Source of the DNA: Thermomicrobiaceae bacterium
Lineage (GTDB): Bacteria; Chloroflexota; Chloroflexia; Thermomicrobiales; Thermomicrobiaceae
Assembly: GCA_007123655.1 (NCBI GenBank)
Contig: SKKR01000377.1
Coordinates: forward strand, 1-8,846
DNA: 8,846 nt
Direction of reading: 5' to 3'
The translations under genes were made by a program, and so were the position numbers. The notes under the pieces were generated by a model. That model was not told the DNA's origin. It was given only the letters and a program-made list of their open reading frames with translations, and did not search any database. Shown here piece by piece: positions 1 through 5,438 of this stretch (position 1 is its first letter; every line of letters starts with the position of its first letter).

Positions 1-163
1 CCATCGGCGAAGCGTGGCCGGCAATCGTCGCGCTGGTTACCTCTTGCTCGCAGAGCCCGTGACAGACCGGACATTCCACGGGTGGAAAATCCGTTGAGCC
101 GACGGGCCGGAGCTCTTCAACCAGCACCTCGCACTCCGGGCAGCTATAGACGTAGAGCGGCAA
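1..163 (-). CDS. FmdB-type zinc-ribbon protein, 3' end cut by window edge
   Basis: Fifty-four codons are visible, read leftwards from a TTG start at 161-163, and the frame stays open to the window edge. The protein begins M-P-L-Y-V-Y-S-C-P-E-C and carries a second pair, C-P-V-C, so the four presumed zinc ligands are C8, C11, C31 and C34. The opening Met-Pro-x-Tyr-x-Tyr-x-Cys-x-x-Cys and the spacing of the two Cys pairs match the FmdB/CxxC_CxxC_SSSS family of small putative regulatory zinc ribbons, whose biochemical role is poorly known. TTG is chosen because it puts P-L-Y-V-Y directly after the initiator as in the family, and an AGAGG motif lies about 7 bases upstream. The nearby ATG at 165-167 is followed at once by an in-frame TAG. 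The gene lies downstream of the zinc importer on the same strand, but a 250-bp gap makes co-transcription uncertain. The family call is from pattern recognition only. Confidence 0.68.
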   Translation of the reverse strand, partial: MPLYVYSCPECEVLVEELRPVGSTDFPPVECPVCHGLCEQEVTSATIAGHASPM

Positions 164-413
164 CTACATTCCTCTCAATCGTCGAACAGGGACTGGATCG
201 TTCGTGTCCGCTTCCGGTTATCATGGCAATGTACGTGCCATTCGTGTGCGCCGCTCCGCTGTCGCGCACCGGAACGCCCGGACCGTGTTCGCCGAGCGAT
301 TGTCCCCATAATCACAACAGGCGTCACGATCGATCCATTCCATTCACCCTACCACGTCACCAGGGTGCTGTCTCACGAGTGTGGCCAGGCCGGGAACATT
401 GGCGCGGTCCCCG
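164..413. other. Non-coding gap between permease and zinc-ribbon gene
   Basis: These 250 bases hold no convincing gene. Open frames that cross it on the plus strand continue deep into the antisense of the permease and have no recognisable protein sequence. A small inverted repeat (CACCCT at 345-350, AGGGTG at 362-367) lies 46 bases past the permease stop, but it lacks a U-run. A promoter for the zinc-ribbon gene presumably lies here, but I could not pick out a good -35/-10 pair. Confidence 0.5.
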
Positions 414-1283
414 TCAGGCCGGTCGCTGCGCCGCTTCGGGCTCGCCGCTGGTGAGTTTCCAGAGCGACCGTCGTTTCGGACCGATGACCGCGACAATCGC
501 GAAGAGTGCAGTCGCCACGAGCACGATCGCGCCTCCGGACGGCACATCCGCGTAGTACGACAGGTAGAATCCGCCCGTTGCGGAGAGTGCCCCGAATACG
601 GCACCAAGGATCATCATCACTCCGAAACGGTCAGTCAGCAGATAAGCCGTCGCGCTCGGTGTGACAATCATCGCCACGACCAGGATGATACCGACCGCCT
701 GGACCGAGACAACGACCGTGACGGACAGCAGAACCAGCAACAGCATCTGCATCCAGCGAGCCGGAAGTCCGGCGGACTCGGCAACGACGGGATCAAAGCT
801 CACAAACAGCAATTCCTTGTAGAGTACGGCAATAATCGCAAGGACGATCCCGCCGAGAATGAGGATACTGATCAGGTCGCTCTGCCGGACGCTCAGAATG
901 TCGCCGAACAGGTAGCTGAAGAGATCGATGGTGTAGGACTGAATGCCGATACTCATCAGGACCACGCCCAGGGCGAAGATCCCACTGAAAAAGATGCCGA
1001 TCGATGTGTCTGTACTGACTCCTGTGCGTTGCGACACGGCACCGATGCCAAGCGCGGCGATGATCGCCGCCGCGAGCGCCCCCAGGTAGAAGGAAAAGCC
1101 GATAAGAAACGCGGCGACGATCCCGGTGAACGCAATGTGGGCAAGCGCGTCGCCGATGAACGCCAGCCCTTTCAACACGACGAATGTGCCGACCACCGCG
1201 CAGATGATGCCGATCATGATCGCGGCGGCAAAACCTCGCAGGAGGAAGCTGTATCCGAGCGGTTCGGTGATGAACTCAATCAT
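414..1283 (-). CDS. znuB: Zinc ABC transporter, permease subunit (ABC-3 family)
   Basis: This is the integral membrane subunit of a zinc (or Zn/Mn) importer. It forms the channel through which metal delivered by the binding protein crosses the inner membrane, powered by the ATPase encoded just upstream. The 289-residue product is very hydrophobic, with about eight or nine membrane segments (roughly 18-38, 52-80, 95-115, 137-157, 180-215, 220-240 and 251-269). Family landmarks are G-D-A-L-A-H-I at 44-50, which in this family is usually GDALSHA, T-P-S-A-T-A-Y-L-L at 208-216, and D-V-P-S-G-G at 246-251. The ATG at 1281-1283 is preferred over an in-frame upstream codon near 1313 because the product then starts at the family's usual place. 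It also overlaps the end of the ATPase gene by 8 bases, the usual sign of translational coupling; no strong Shine-Dalgarno is present. The short polar C-tail is unremarkable. Substrate is inferred from the operon. Confidence 0.9.
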   Translation of the reverse strand: MIEFITEPLGYSFLLRGFAAAIMIGIICAVVGTFVVLKGLAFIGDALAHIAFTGIVAAFLIGFSFYLGALAAAIIAALGIGAVSQRTGVSTDTSIGIFFSGIFALGVVLMSIGIQSYTIDLFSYLFGDILSVRQSDLISILILGGIVLAIIAVLYKELLFVSFDPVVAESAGLPARWMQMLLLVLLSVTVVVSVQAVGIILVVAMIVTPSATAYLLTDRFGVMMILGAVFGALSATGGFYLSYYADVPSGGAIVLVATALFAIVAVIGPKRRSLWKLTSGEPEAAQRPA

Positions 1284-2106
1284 GGTGGAAGTGATGCGGA
1301 TCCTCGACCACAAACGTTCGGGTGCCGAGCCGGAGCAGCAGCAGGTGCGACTGGAACGTCTGATTCAGCAGTTCCTGTGTGAGCACCTCTTCTGGCGGTC
1401 CGTAGCCATGCACGGTCCGGTTGAGCAACAGGACGTGATCGAACCGTTGTGCAACGCAGCTGAGATCGTGCGAGGCGACGATCGTGGTCACGCCCTGCTG
1501 GCAGAGCTTGTCCAGAAGCTCGAAGATCTGGTGCTGCGTCGTCGCATCAACACCGCTGACCGGCTCGTCCAGCAGCAGGATACTCGGCTCCTGTGCCAGG
1601 GCTCTTGCCAGGAATACCCGCTGCCTCTGCCCACCGGAAAGCTGTCCGATTTGTCGATCCCGGAAGTTGCCCATGCCCACCTGCTCCAGGGCGTGCGCAA
1701 CAACCTCGTGATCTCGTGCCCGTGGCCAGCGGATGATTCCCAGCCGCGGATACCGGCCCATCATGACGACCTGGCCGGCCGTTACCGGAAATGACCAGTC
1801 TACAGTTTCGGTCTGTGGCACGTAGGCGACATCCGGGCCGGGTTTGCCGGGTCGCCCGTTGATCAGCACGCGCCCGGACCACGGCTGGAGCAGGCCGGTC
1901 ATCGTCTTGAACAATGTCGACTTCCCGCTCCCGTTCGGACCGATCAGTCCGACGAGCGAGCCTTTCGTCACCGAGAGATCGATGTCGCGCAGCACTTGCT
2001 CCTCATGGTATCCGATGCTGAGATGCTCAACTTCGATTGCTGGTGGGCCGGCCGGGGGCGACATTCCGTTCGCCCCCGCCTGGACGTTTTCGACGTTCGT
2101 GACCAC
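1276..2106 (-). CDS. znuC: Zinc ABC transporter, ATP-binding subunit
   Basis: This cytoplasmic ATPase drives the metal importer. All catalytic motifs of the ABC fold are intact in the 276-residue product: Walker A GPNGSGKS at 56-63, Q-loop Q98 in Y-V-P-Q, signature LSGGQ at 156-160, Walker B ILLLDE at 176-181, D-loop S-G-V-D at 184-187 and switch His213 in A-S-H-D. The stretch V-D-W-S-F-P-V-T-A at 102-110, followed by M-M-G-R-Y, is typical of the Zn/Mn/Fe chelate-independent importer ATPases and is often seen in Mn-type members. The start is the GTG at 2104-2106, two bases after the binding-protein stop, with AAGGA about 11 bases upstream. An in-frame ATG at codon 15 is an alternative, and the 22 residues before the ABC core look non-conserved. 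The protein ends in a small His cluster (H-H-F-H-H-D). Zinc rather than manganese rests on the binding protein, not on this subunit. Confidence 0.92.
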   Translation of the reverse strand: MVTNVENVQAGANGMSPPAGPPAIEVEHLSIGYHEEQVLRDIDLSVTKGSLVGLIGPNGSGKSTLFKTMTGLLQPWSGRVLINGRPGKPGPDVAYVPQTETVDWSFPVTAGQVVMMGRYPRLGIIRWPRARDHEVVAHALEQVGMGNFRDRQIGQLSGGQRQRVFLARALAQEPSILLLDEPVSGVDATTQHQIFELLDKLCQQGVTTIVASHDLSCVAQRFDHVLLLNRTVHGYGPPEEVLTQELLNQTFQSHLLLLRLGTRTFVVEDPHHFHHD

Positions 2107-2108
2107 GG

Positions 2109-3263
2109 TTAGCTCAGTCCTTCAACAACGTTTTCAACGTTCGACTTCATCATCTCCAGATACCCGGCGCCTTCCGGTGGAGTGTCGCTGTAGATGAGGA
2201 GCGTCTGCACTCCCGCTTCATCGGCGATCGCCTCGGCGAGATCTGGGTTGAACTGCGGCTCGATGAACACGGCCGGCACGCCTGTTTCCCTGATCTCATC
2301 AGCGAGTCTGGCGAGTTCCTGCGCACCGGGTTCGCGCCCCGGACTGCGAATGATAACCCCGACGACGTCCAGATCATAGTGCTCGGCGAAGTACGGGAAC
2401 GCATCGTGGAACGTTACCATGAAGCGGTTCTCGCCCGGAATCTGGGCCATCTGCTCCTGCGCCCACTCGTCGAACGCCTCGATTTCCGCGATGTAGTCAT
2501 CCGCGTTCAAACGATAGTCAGCGTCATTGTCCGGATCGAACGCTGCCAGCGTTTCGTAAATGTTCTCCACGTAGTGGATTCCGTGCACCGGGCTCAGCCA
2601 GAAGTGCGGGTTCCCGTATGGATAGTCGTGGTCGTGGTCGTGGTCATGCTGATGGTCATCGGCATGGTCATCGTCATGATGGTGGTCGTCCGCATGATCG
2701 TCGGCATGGTCATCGTCATGATGGTGGTCATCGGCATGGTCGTCATCACCGTGATCATGGTTCCCGTTGACCTTGATGCCTTCGTCCTGCAGTCCGTCTG
2801 CCACTTCGATCACAGGCGCATCGACTCCGCCGGCGGAGTCGATCAAGCCGTCCAGGAACTCCTCGAGGCCAAGTCCATTGACGAAAATGATGTCCGCGTC
2901 GGAGATCAACCGGGCGTCGCCTGGAGTTGGTTGATACGTGTGGGCGTCAACGCCCTGCGGCACGATGGATTCAACGTCGACATGCGTATCCCCGACTGCC
3001 TCAACCATCGACGGGAGAAACGGCATGGTTACGACCACATTGATCGGCTCCCCGTCATCCTCACCCGTGGCACCGTCCGCGGTCCCGGTTTCCTCTGTGG
3101 TGTTGTCGTCAACCGCTTCGTCGTCGTCCGCCGTGTCGTCAACGCAGGCCGCCAGGAAGGCGAACGCAAGAAACAAGACGGCGGCGAAATTCAGATACAT
3201 CCAGCCGGCACGACTATTCACGGAACCTTCAGTAGAACGGGTTGTCGAACTTTTTCCTGTCAC
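2109..3263 (-). CDS. znuA: Zinc-binding lipoprotein of the ABC importer (cluster A-I)
   Basis: The 384-residue product is the extracytoplasmic receptor that captures metal and hands it to the permease. It has a signal peptide with hydrophobic core at about 24-38 and a lipobox L-A-A-C with Cys40, so it should be a membrane-anchored lipoprotein. An Asp/Glu-rich linker follows at 41-72. The cluster A-I fold runs from about 73 to 384. The likely metal ligands are H108 (D-A-H-T-Y-Q-P), H220 (N-P-H-F-W-L-S-P), H286 (T-F-H-D-A-F) and D360 (Y-S-D-T). Three His ligands are the zinc pattern; Mn receptors such as PsaA usually have Glu at the third position. Between H108 and H220 lies a large His/Asp loop, residues 169-213, built on two 14-residue repeats, as in zinc receptors generally but long. 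The start is GTG at 3261-3263 with GGAGAAGAGAG upstream. A GTG at codon 15 (3219-3221, GAAGG just before) is an alternative that would shorten the n-region. First gene of the operon. Confidence 0.93.
   Translation of the reverse strand: MTGKSSTTRSTEGSVNSRAGWMYLNFAAVLFLAFAFLAACVDDTADDDEAVDDNTTEETGTADGATGEDDGEPINVVVTMPFLPSMVEAVGDTHVDVESIVPQGVDAHTYQPTPGDARLISDADIIFVNGLGLEEFLDGLIDSAGGVDAPVIEVADGLQDEGIKVNGNHDHGDDDHADDHHHDDDHADDHADDHHHDDDHADDHQHDHDHDHDYPYGNPHFWLSPVHGIHYVENIYETLAAFDPDNDADYRLNADDYIAEIEAFDEWAQEQMAQIPGENRFMVTFHDAFPYFAEHYDLDVVGVIIRSPGREPGAQELARLADEIRETGVPAVFIEPQFNPDLAEAIADEAGVQTLLIYSDTPPEGAGYLEMMKSNVENVVEGLS
2659..2742 (-). repeat. 42-nt tandem repeat encoding the His/Asp metal loop
   Basis: Two copies of a 42-nt unit lie in frame inside the binding-protein gene; the strongest match is between 2659-2687 and 2701-2729, identical over 29 bases. 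Each unit encodes H-A-D-D-H-H-H-D-D-D-H-A-D-D (residues about 176-203), followed by a degenerate H-Q-H-D-H-D-H-D-H-D tail. Period and unit length are multiples of three, so copy-number change would lengthen or shorten the metal-binding loop without shifting the frame. Confidence 0.85.
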
Positions 3264-3323
3264 CGTTGTACTCTCTTCTCCCCAGGCGTCACGATTAGTC
3301 CACGCATCAACGGCCGGCCAGCT

Positions 3324-3344
3324 TATTGATACTGAGTATCAATA
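3324..3344. promoter_or_regulatory. Fur/Zur-family operator, perfect 21-bp palindrome
   Basis: Two 10-bp arms, TATTGATACT and its exact complement, flank a central G at 3334. The inner 15 bases (TGATACT, one base, AGTATCA) have the 7-1-7 architecture known for Fur-family operators, whose usual form is TGATAAT-n-ATTATCA. The site is the most AT-rich patch of the neighbourhood. It lies 61-81 bases upstream of the binding-protein start and downstream of a consensus -35, where a bound repressor would block RNA polymerase. A Fur-family gene lies 537 bp away. An extra half-site GATACT (minus strand, 3365-3370) sits exactly 30 bp, about three helical turns, from the matching half-site in the palindrome. 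Which family member binds is inference. Confidence 0.82.
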
Positions 3345-3359
3345 TAGCAAGCCTGTCAA
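3341..3359 (-). promoter_or_regulatory. Probable promoter elements of the zinc importer operon
   Basis: On the minus strand a perfect -35 consensus TTGACA lies at 3354-3359. The expected -10 region falls inside the palindromic operator. No hexamer at the ideal 17-base spacing matches well; the best -10-like strings are TATATT (3341-3346, too close) and sequences within the palindrome. The -35 call is direct. The exact -10 and transcription start are not resolved, but overlap of promoter and operator is clear for any reasonable spacing. Confidence 0.5.
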
Positions 3360-3522
3360 GGGCTAGTATCGGCGCGAGCGAAGAGCGAGGGGTCAAGACC
3401 GTTTCTCGATAGTGTTGCACGGTAGGGCGGCGGTTCTGGCAGGCAATTGGTCCGCTCGTCCGGTGAATGCCTTTGAAAACAGATCCAAGAATCAGGCTCA
3501 GGATTGCGATCCAGTCTTCACT

Positions 3523-3630
3523 GTCATCCTGAACACTCCGGCCGGCTCAGTGCAGGCTCCTTGAAGGACCTCGGTGCAGGGGACCGTGGATGTGTAAGAC
3601 AGTGAGATTCTTCGCTCCGCTCAGAATGAC
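3523..3630. repeat. Dispersed-type repeat with inverted ends
   Basis: The ends GTCATCCTGA (3523-3532) and TCAGAATGAC (3621-3630) are inverted copies of each other with one mismatch. Inside are TCCTTGAAGGA (a near-centre palindrome around 3558-3568) and GAGATTCTTCGCTCCGCTC. From memory, this phrase recurs in intergenic DNA of Chloroflexota and some other phyla as a high-copy element of unknown function. The copy number in this genome cannot be seen from a single window. Confidence 0.55.
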
Positions 3631-3687
3631 ACGGGGTTTGGCCCAGAATGACACAACGCTGAGCCCAGAGTGACACGGGGTGGGACC
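3622..3687. repeat. Three tandem 22-bp units
   Basis: The core cagaatgacac begins at 3622 and 3644 and recurs as cagagtgacac at 3666, giving an exact period of 22 bases over three units. The second half of each unit is more variable (ggggtttggcc, aacgctgagcc, ggggtgggacc). The first unit overlaps the right end of the 3523-3630 repeat, so the array looks like local amplification of that element's terminus. Confidence 0.8.
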
Positions 3688-3726
3688 TAGACCCATTCAG
3701 AGAACCTGACTGAAATTCGAGTTGAA

Positions 3727-3826
3727 CGTAGGGTCGCACGACCCTGTGCGACCGCGTTGATCCGCTATATCCACCGGGCCGACAAGGAGAGCCCGTCCCG
3801 AGCCTGGCGAGGGATCGGCCCCTACG
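3727..3826. repeat. Structured repeat with 7-bp inverted ends and alternative hairpins
   Basis: The element begins CGTAGGG (3727-3733) and ends with the inverse CCCTACG (3820-3826). Near the left end two hairpins compete for the same bases: AGGGTCG-CA-CGACCCT (3730-3745) and GTCGCAC-gaccct-GTGCGAC (3734-3753). The right half is GC-rich (GAGCCTGGCGAGGGATCGG). It resembles another class of dispersed intergenic repeat common in Chloroflexota; that comparison is from memory. Confidence 0.5.
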
Positions 3827-3838
3827 CAGCCTGTCAAT

Positions 3839-3854
3839 GCCGGTGAGAACCGGC
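3839..3854 (-). terminator. Hairpin downstream of the Fur-family gene, possible terminator
   Basis: GCCGGT and ACCGGC form a perfect 6-bp stem with a 4-base loop, about 27 bases past the regulator stop codon. No U-run follows on the minus strand (ATTGACAGG comes next), so intrinsic termination would be weak. It could instead be part of the repeat-rich region. Confidence 0.3.
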
Positions 3855-3880
3855 CTAGCGTGACAAGAGGGGTATTCCTG

Positions 3881-4330
3881 CTATCCCGGTTGCTGGCAGC
3901 GGCCACACGTCCCGAAAATCTCCAGCCAGTGGCCCTCGATGCGGAAGTCCGTGCGGGTTGCGAGATCGTCGATCAGGTCACCGACGTTGCAGCCCTGAAA
4001 CTCCACGACATCCCCGCACGCCGAGCAGACCAGATGATGCCGGTGGCCCGGACTCCGGAGCACGTACCCGTGCGCCCCGTCCGGCTGGTGAACCCGATCG
4101 AGTATCTCCAGCTCGACCAGGACATCGATGGTCCGGAAGATCGTCGCCCGGCCCACGCCTGACCCCCGTTCACGAAGGTCGCCGTAGAGTTGCTCGCCAG
4201 TGAAGAGCCCCTGACGCCCGTGGATTTCTTCGACAACCTCGACCCGTGGTTCAGTGATACGCAGACCGGTTTCCCGGAGATGATTCAGTGTGTCCTGGGC
4301 GGTTCGACCGCGGTAGCTGACCCGTTCCAT
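3881..4330 (-). CDS. zur: Fur-family metalloregulator, probably Zur
   Basis: The 149-residue product is a metal-dependent repressor that would bind DNA as a dimer when loaded with metal. The winged-helix domain covers about 11-85, with T-G-L-R-I-T-E-P-R at 21-29 and the recognition helix in G-R-A-T-I-F-R-T at 60-67. The dimerisation/metal domain follows. G-H-R-H-H-L-V-C at 95-102 opens it, the structural zinc site is C102/C105 plus C142/C145, and H96, H98, H99, E110 and H134 are candidates for the regulatory site. C114 is an extra cysteine. The ATG at 4328-4330 gives the normal Fur length. A GTG at 4382-4384, one base past the M55 stop, would add 18 residues that look non-conserved, and it has no Shine-Dalgarno. 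Zur is preferred over Fur or Mur because the nearest target with a fitting palindrome is a zinc-type importer. Sequence alone cannot settle the metal. Confidence 0.85.
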   Translation of the reverse strand: MERVSYRGRTAQDTLNHLRETGLRITEPRVEVVEEIHGRQGLFTGEQLYGDLRERGSGVGRATIFRTIDVLVELEILDRVHQPDGAHGYVLRSPGHRHHLVCSACGDVVEFQGCNVGDLIDDLATRTDFRIEGHWLEIFGTCGRCQQPG

Positions 4331-4337
4331 AGGCTCG

Positions 4338-4343
4338 ATTATA
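4338..4343 (-). promoter_or_regulatory. Consensus -10 box of the Fur-family gene, probable leaderless start
   Basis: A perfect TATAAT on the minus strand ends 7 bases before the ATG at 4330. Transcription would start about at the A of that ATG, giving a leaderless mRNA, and there is no Shine-Dalgarno before the ATG. No good -35 is visible at 16-18 bases. The repressor could therefore be transcribed separately from the peptidase gene upstream. Confidence 0.5.
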
Positions 4344-4385
4344 CCGGAACGAATCGTTTCGCAGATCTCGCCTGGGTCGCCCACG

Positions 4386-5234
4386 CTATTGCAGCCACAC
4401 CGCCGGTTCGTAAAGCGCGCTGCGCAAGGCCGCCCAGAGAACCTGATACTGGTTCCAGAAATGCGTCCCTTCGATGTTGATCGAGAGCGGACCGGTCTGC
4501 TCGACCCCTGCCGTGCGTCCAGCGCGATCAGCCTGTTGCATGTTGTTGAAGTCGACCTCGATCGTCTGCGGGCGCCCCGGCACGTAGAGCTCGACGTTGC
4601 TCCGGTTTTCGACCGCTTCCTTCGCCGCCCGCGTTATCTCCGGTCGCGTCGCGGACGGCGGGCGGCAAATCGCCGCGTTCCGGCCTCGAGACTCCTTCAC
4701 CGCGACGGTCTTGATTTTGCTCCCCAGAAACGCCTCAGCTTCAGCGACGGTCGTGGTGTCTCCGGTCACCATGACCGTTGGGATACCCAGCGACGCGAGC
4801 ACCGCGGCGTTCAGCCCGGTCTCTCCGTGAGGACGCCCATTGATCCGCAGCTCAGACACGACGGCACCGGCGATCGTGTGCGGGTGGATCGCTTCCCAGG
4901 TACGGGCCATGGCGTGGTAGCCGACGAAGACCGCGCAATCGAACTCACGGCTGTCTGCCGCCTCGAGCTGGCAGTGAGGTTTGGCATCTCCGGAGCCGGT
5001 GATCAGATGCGCCGCCTCGTGCATGTCTTCGAAGAACATGTTGCGCATGGGTCCGTGGGAGTCATTGACCAGGATGTATTCCGCGCCCGCCTGCTGGATG
5101 CCCTCGACCGCCGCGTTGGCGTCTTCGGTCATCAGCTTCCTCCCGCGGTTGTACTCCGGCTGGCCGCTCATCATCATGTCACCGTGGGTGATGCCGGTGA
5201 TCCCTTCCATGTCGACAGAAACGTAGACATTCAT
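4386..5234 (-). CDS. M55 family D-aminopeptidase (DppA-like)
   Basis: The 282-residue product resembles Bacillus subtilis DppA, a cytoplasmic zinc-dependent D-aminopeptidase that releases N-terminal D-residues (such as D-Ala) from short peptides. The metal-site motifs are present in order: D8-x-E10 in S-V-D-M-E-G-I-T-G, H60 in V-N-D-S-H-G, H107 in V-G-Y-H-A, and E138 in H-G-E-T-G-L-N. D8, E10 and H60 have the same numbers as in DppA. Further His residues at 117 and 119 may correspond to the active-site His near 115 in that enzyme. Length is normal. The ATG at 5232-5234 has an excellent AGAAGGAG, 6 bases of spacing. It is divergent from the MFS gene and lies just upstream of the Fur-family gene. 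Whether that regulator controls it is unknown. The actual substrate could differ from that of DppA. Confidence 0.9.
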   Translation of the reverse strand: MNVYVSVDMEGITGITHGDMMMSGQPEYNRGRKLMTEDANAAVEGIQQAGAEYILVNDSHGPMRNMFFEDMHEAAHLITGSGDAKPHCQLEAADSREFDCAVFVGYHAMARTWEAIHPHTIAGAVVSELRINGRPHGETGLNAAVLASLGIPTVMVTGDTTTVAEAEAFLGSKIKTVAVKESRGRNAAICRPPSATRPEITRAAKEAVENRSNVELYVPGRPQTIEVDFNNMQQADRAGRTAGVEQTGPLSINIEGTHFWNQYQVLWAALRSALYEPAVWLQ

Positions 5235-5240
5235 TTCATG

Positions 5241-5246
5241 CTCCTT
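5241..5246 (-). promoter_or_regulatory. Ribosome binding site of the M55 peptidase gene
   Basis: AAGGAG on the minus strand with 5 bases between it and the ATG at 5234 (spacing 5235-5240 counts CATGAA) fixes this start. Confidence 0.8.
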
Positions 5247-5252
5247 CTCTGA

Positions 5253-5438
5253 CCGTGTCCAATCTCCGAGCGATCCCGGGACAGGTTACCGGATGATCGC
5301 GCCGGCAGGTAGTCTCCGGATACCTCTTCGTGTCTCAGACCTGTACCGTCGGCCATTGTCACCCGGTCGTCGATCCGGCAACATTGACGGAACGAGCCAT
5401 CCGAATGACGGGTGGTTCGGGGATCAGGAGTTTTCTAC
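5253..5438. promoter_or_regulatory. Divergent intergenic region, M55 peptidase and MFS exporter
   Basis: Both flanking genes are transcribed outward from this region, so it should hold their promoters. A small inverted repeat, AGGTA at 5307-5311 and TACCT at 5321-5325 with 9 bases between, could be an operator. No palindrome like the one at 3324 is present. I could not assign convincing -35/-10 pairs; TTGACG near 5384 lacks a matching -10. Low confidence in any single site. Confidence 0.3.
5426..5430 (+). promoter_or_regulatory. Ribosome binding site deciding the MFS start
   Basis: AGGAG lies 8 bases before the GTG at 5439, favouring it over the in-frame GTG at 5412, which would place this site inside the coding region. 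Confidence 0.75.

Larger units (their letters stand above)
3371..3880. other. 510-bp non-coding region with composite repeats
   Basis: No gene is supported between the operator and the end of the Fur-family gene. The short open frames here contain only translated repeat sequence. The region divides into unremarkable DNA (3371-3522), a repeat bounded by imperfect inverted ends (3523-3630), a triple 22-bp tandem array (3622-3687), a second structured element (3727-3826) and a hairpin past the regulator gene (3839-3854). Confidence 0.6.

Noticed and set aside
345..367. Inverted repeat CACCCT/AGGGTG as terminator of the zinc operon
   Set aside because: The stem is only 6 bp with an 11-base loop and no U-run; expected by chance in this composition.
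381..1382. Long plus-strand open frame of 333 codons
   Set aside because: It is the antisense of the permease gene. Its product is a polar, low-complexity string rich in Asp, Arg and Gln without any family pattern, as expected from the mirror of a membrane-protein gene in GC-rich DNA.
1126..1794. Plus-strand frame spanning the permease/ATPase junction
   Set aside because: It covers parts of two recognised minus-strand genes and has no recognisable domain.
2659..2742. Short-repeat array as a CRISPR or origin iteron
   Set aside because: Repeats are in frame, encode a sensible His/Asp loop in a zinc receptor, and have no spacers.
2379..3329. Plus-strand open frame of 316 codons opposite the zinc receptor
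   Set aside because: The Val/Met-rich stretch is just the reverse of the His/Asp repeat; there is no motif and the minus-strand gene is certain.
4389..5252. Plus-strand frame of 287 codons opposite the M55 gene
   Set aside because: It mirrors the peptidase gene almost end to end, is Arg-rich and lacks any known motif.
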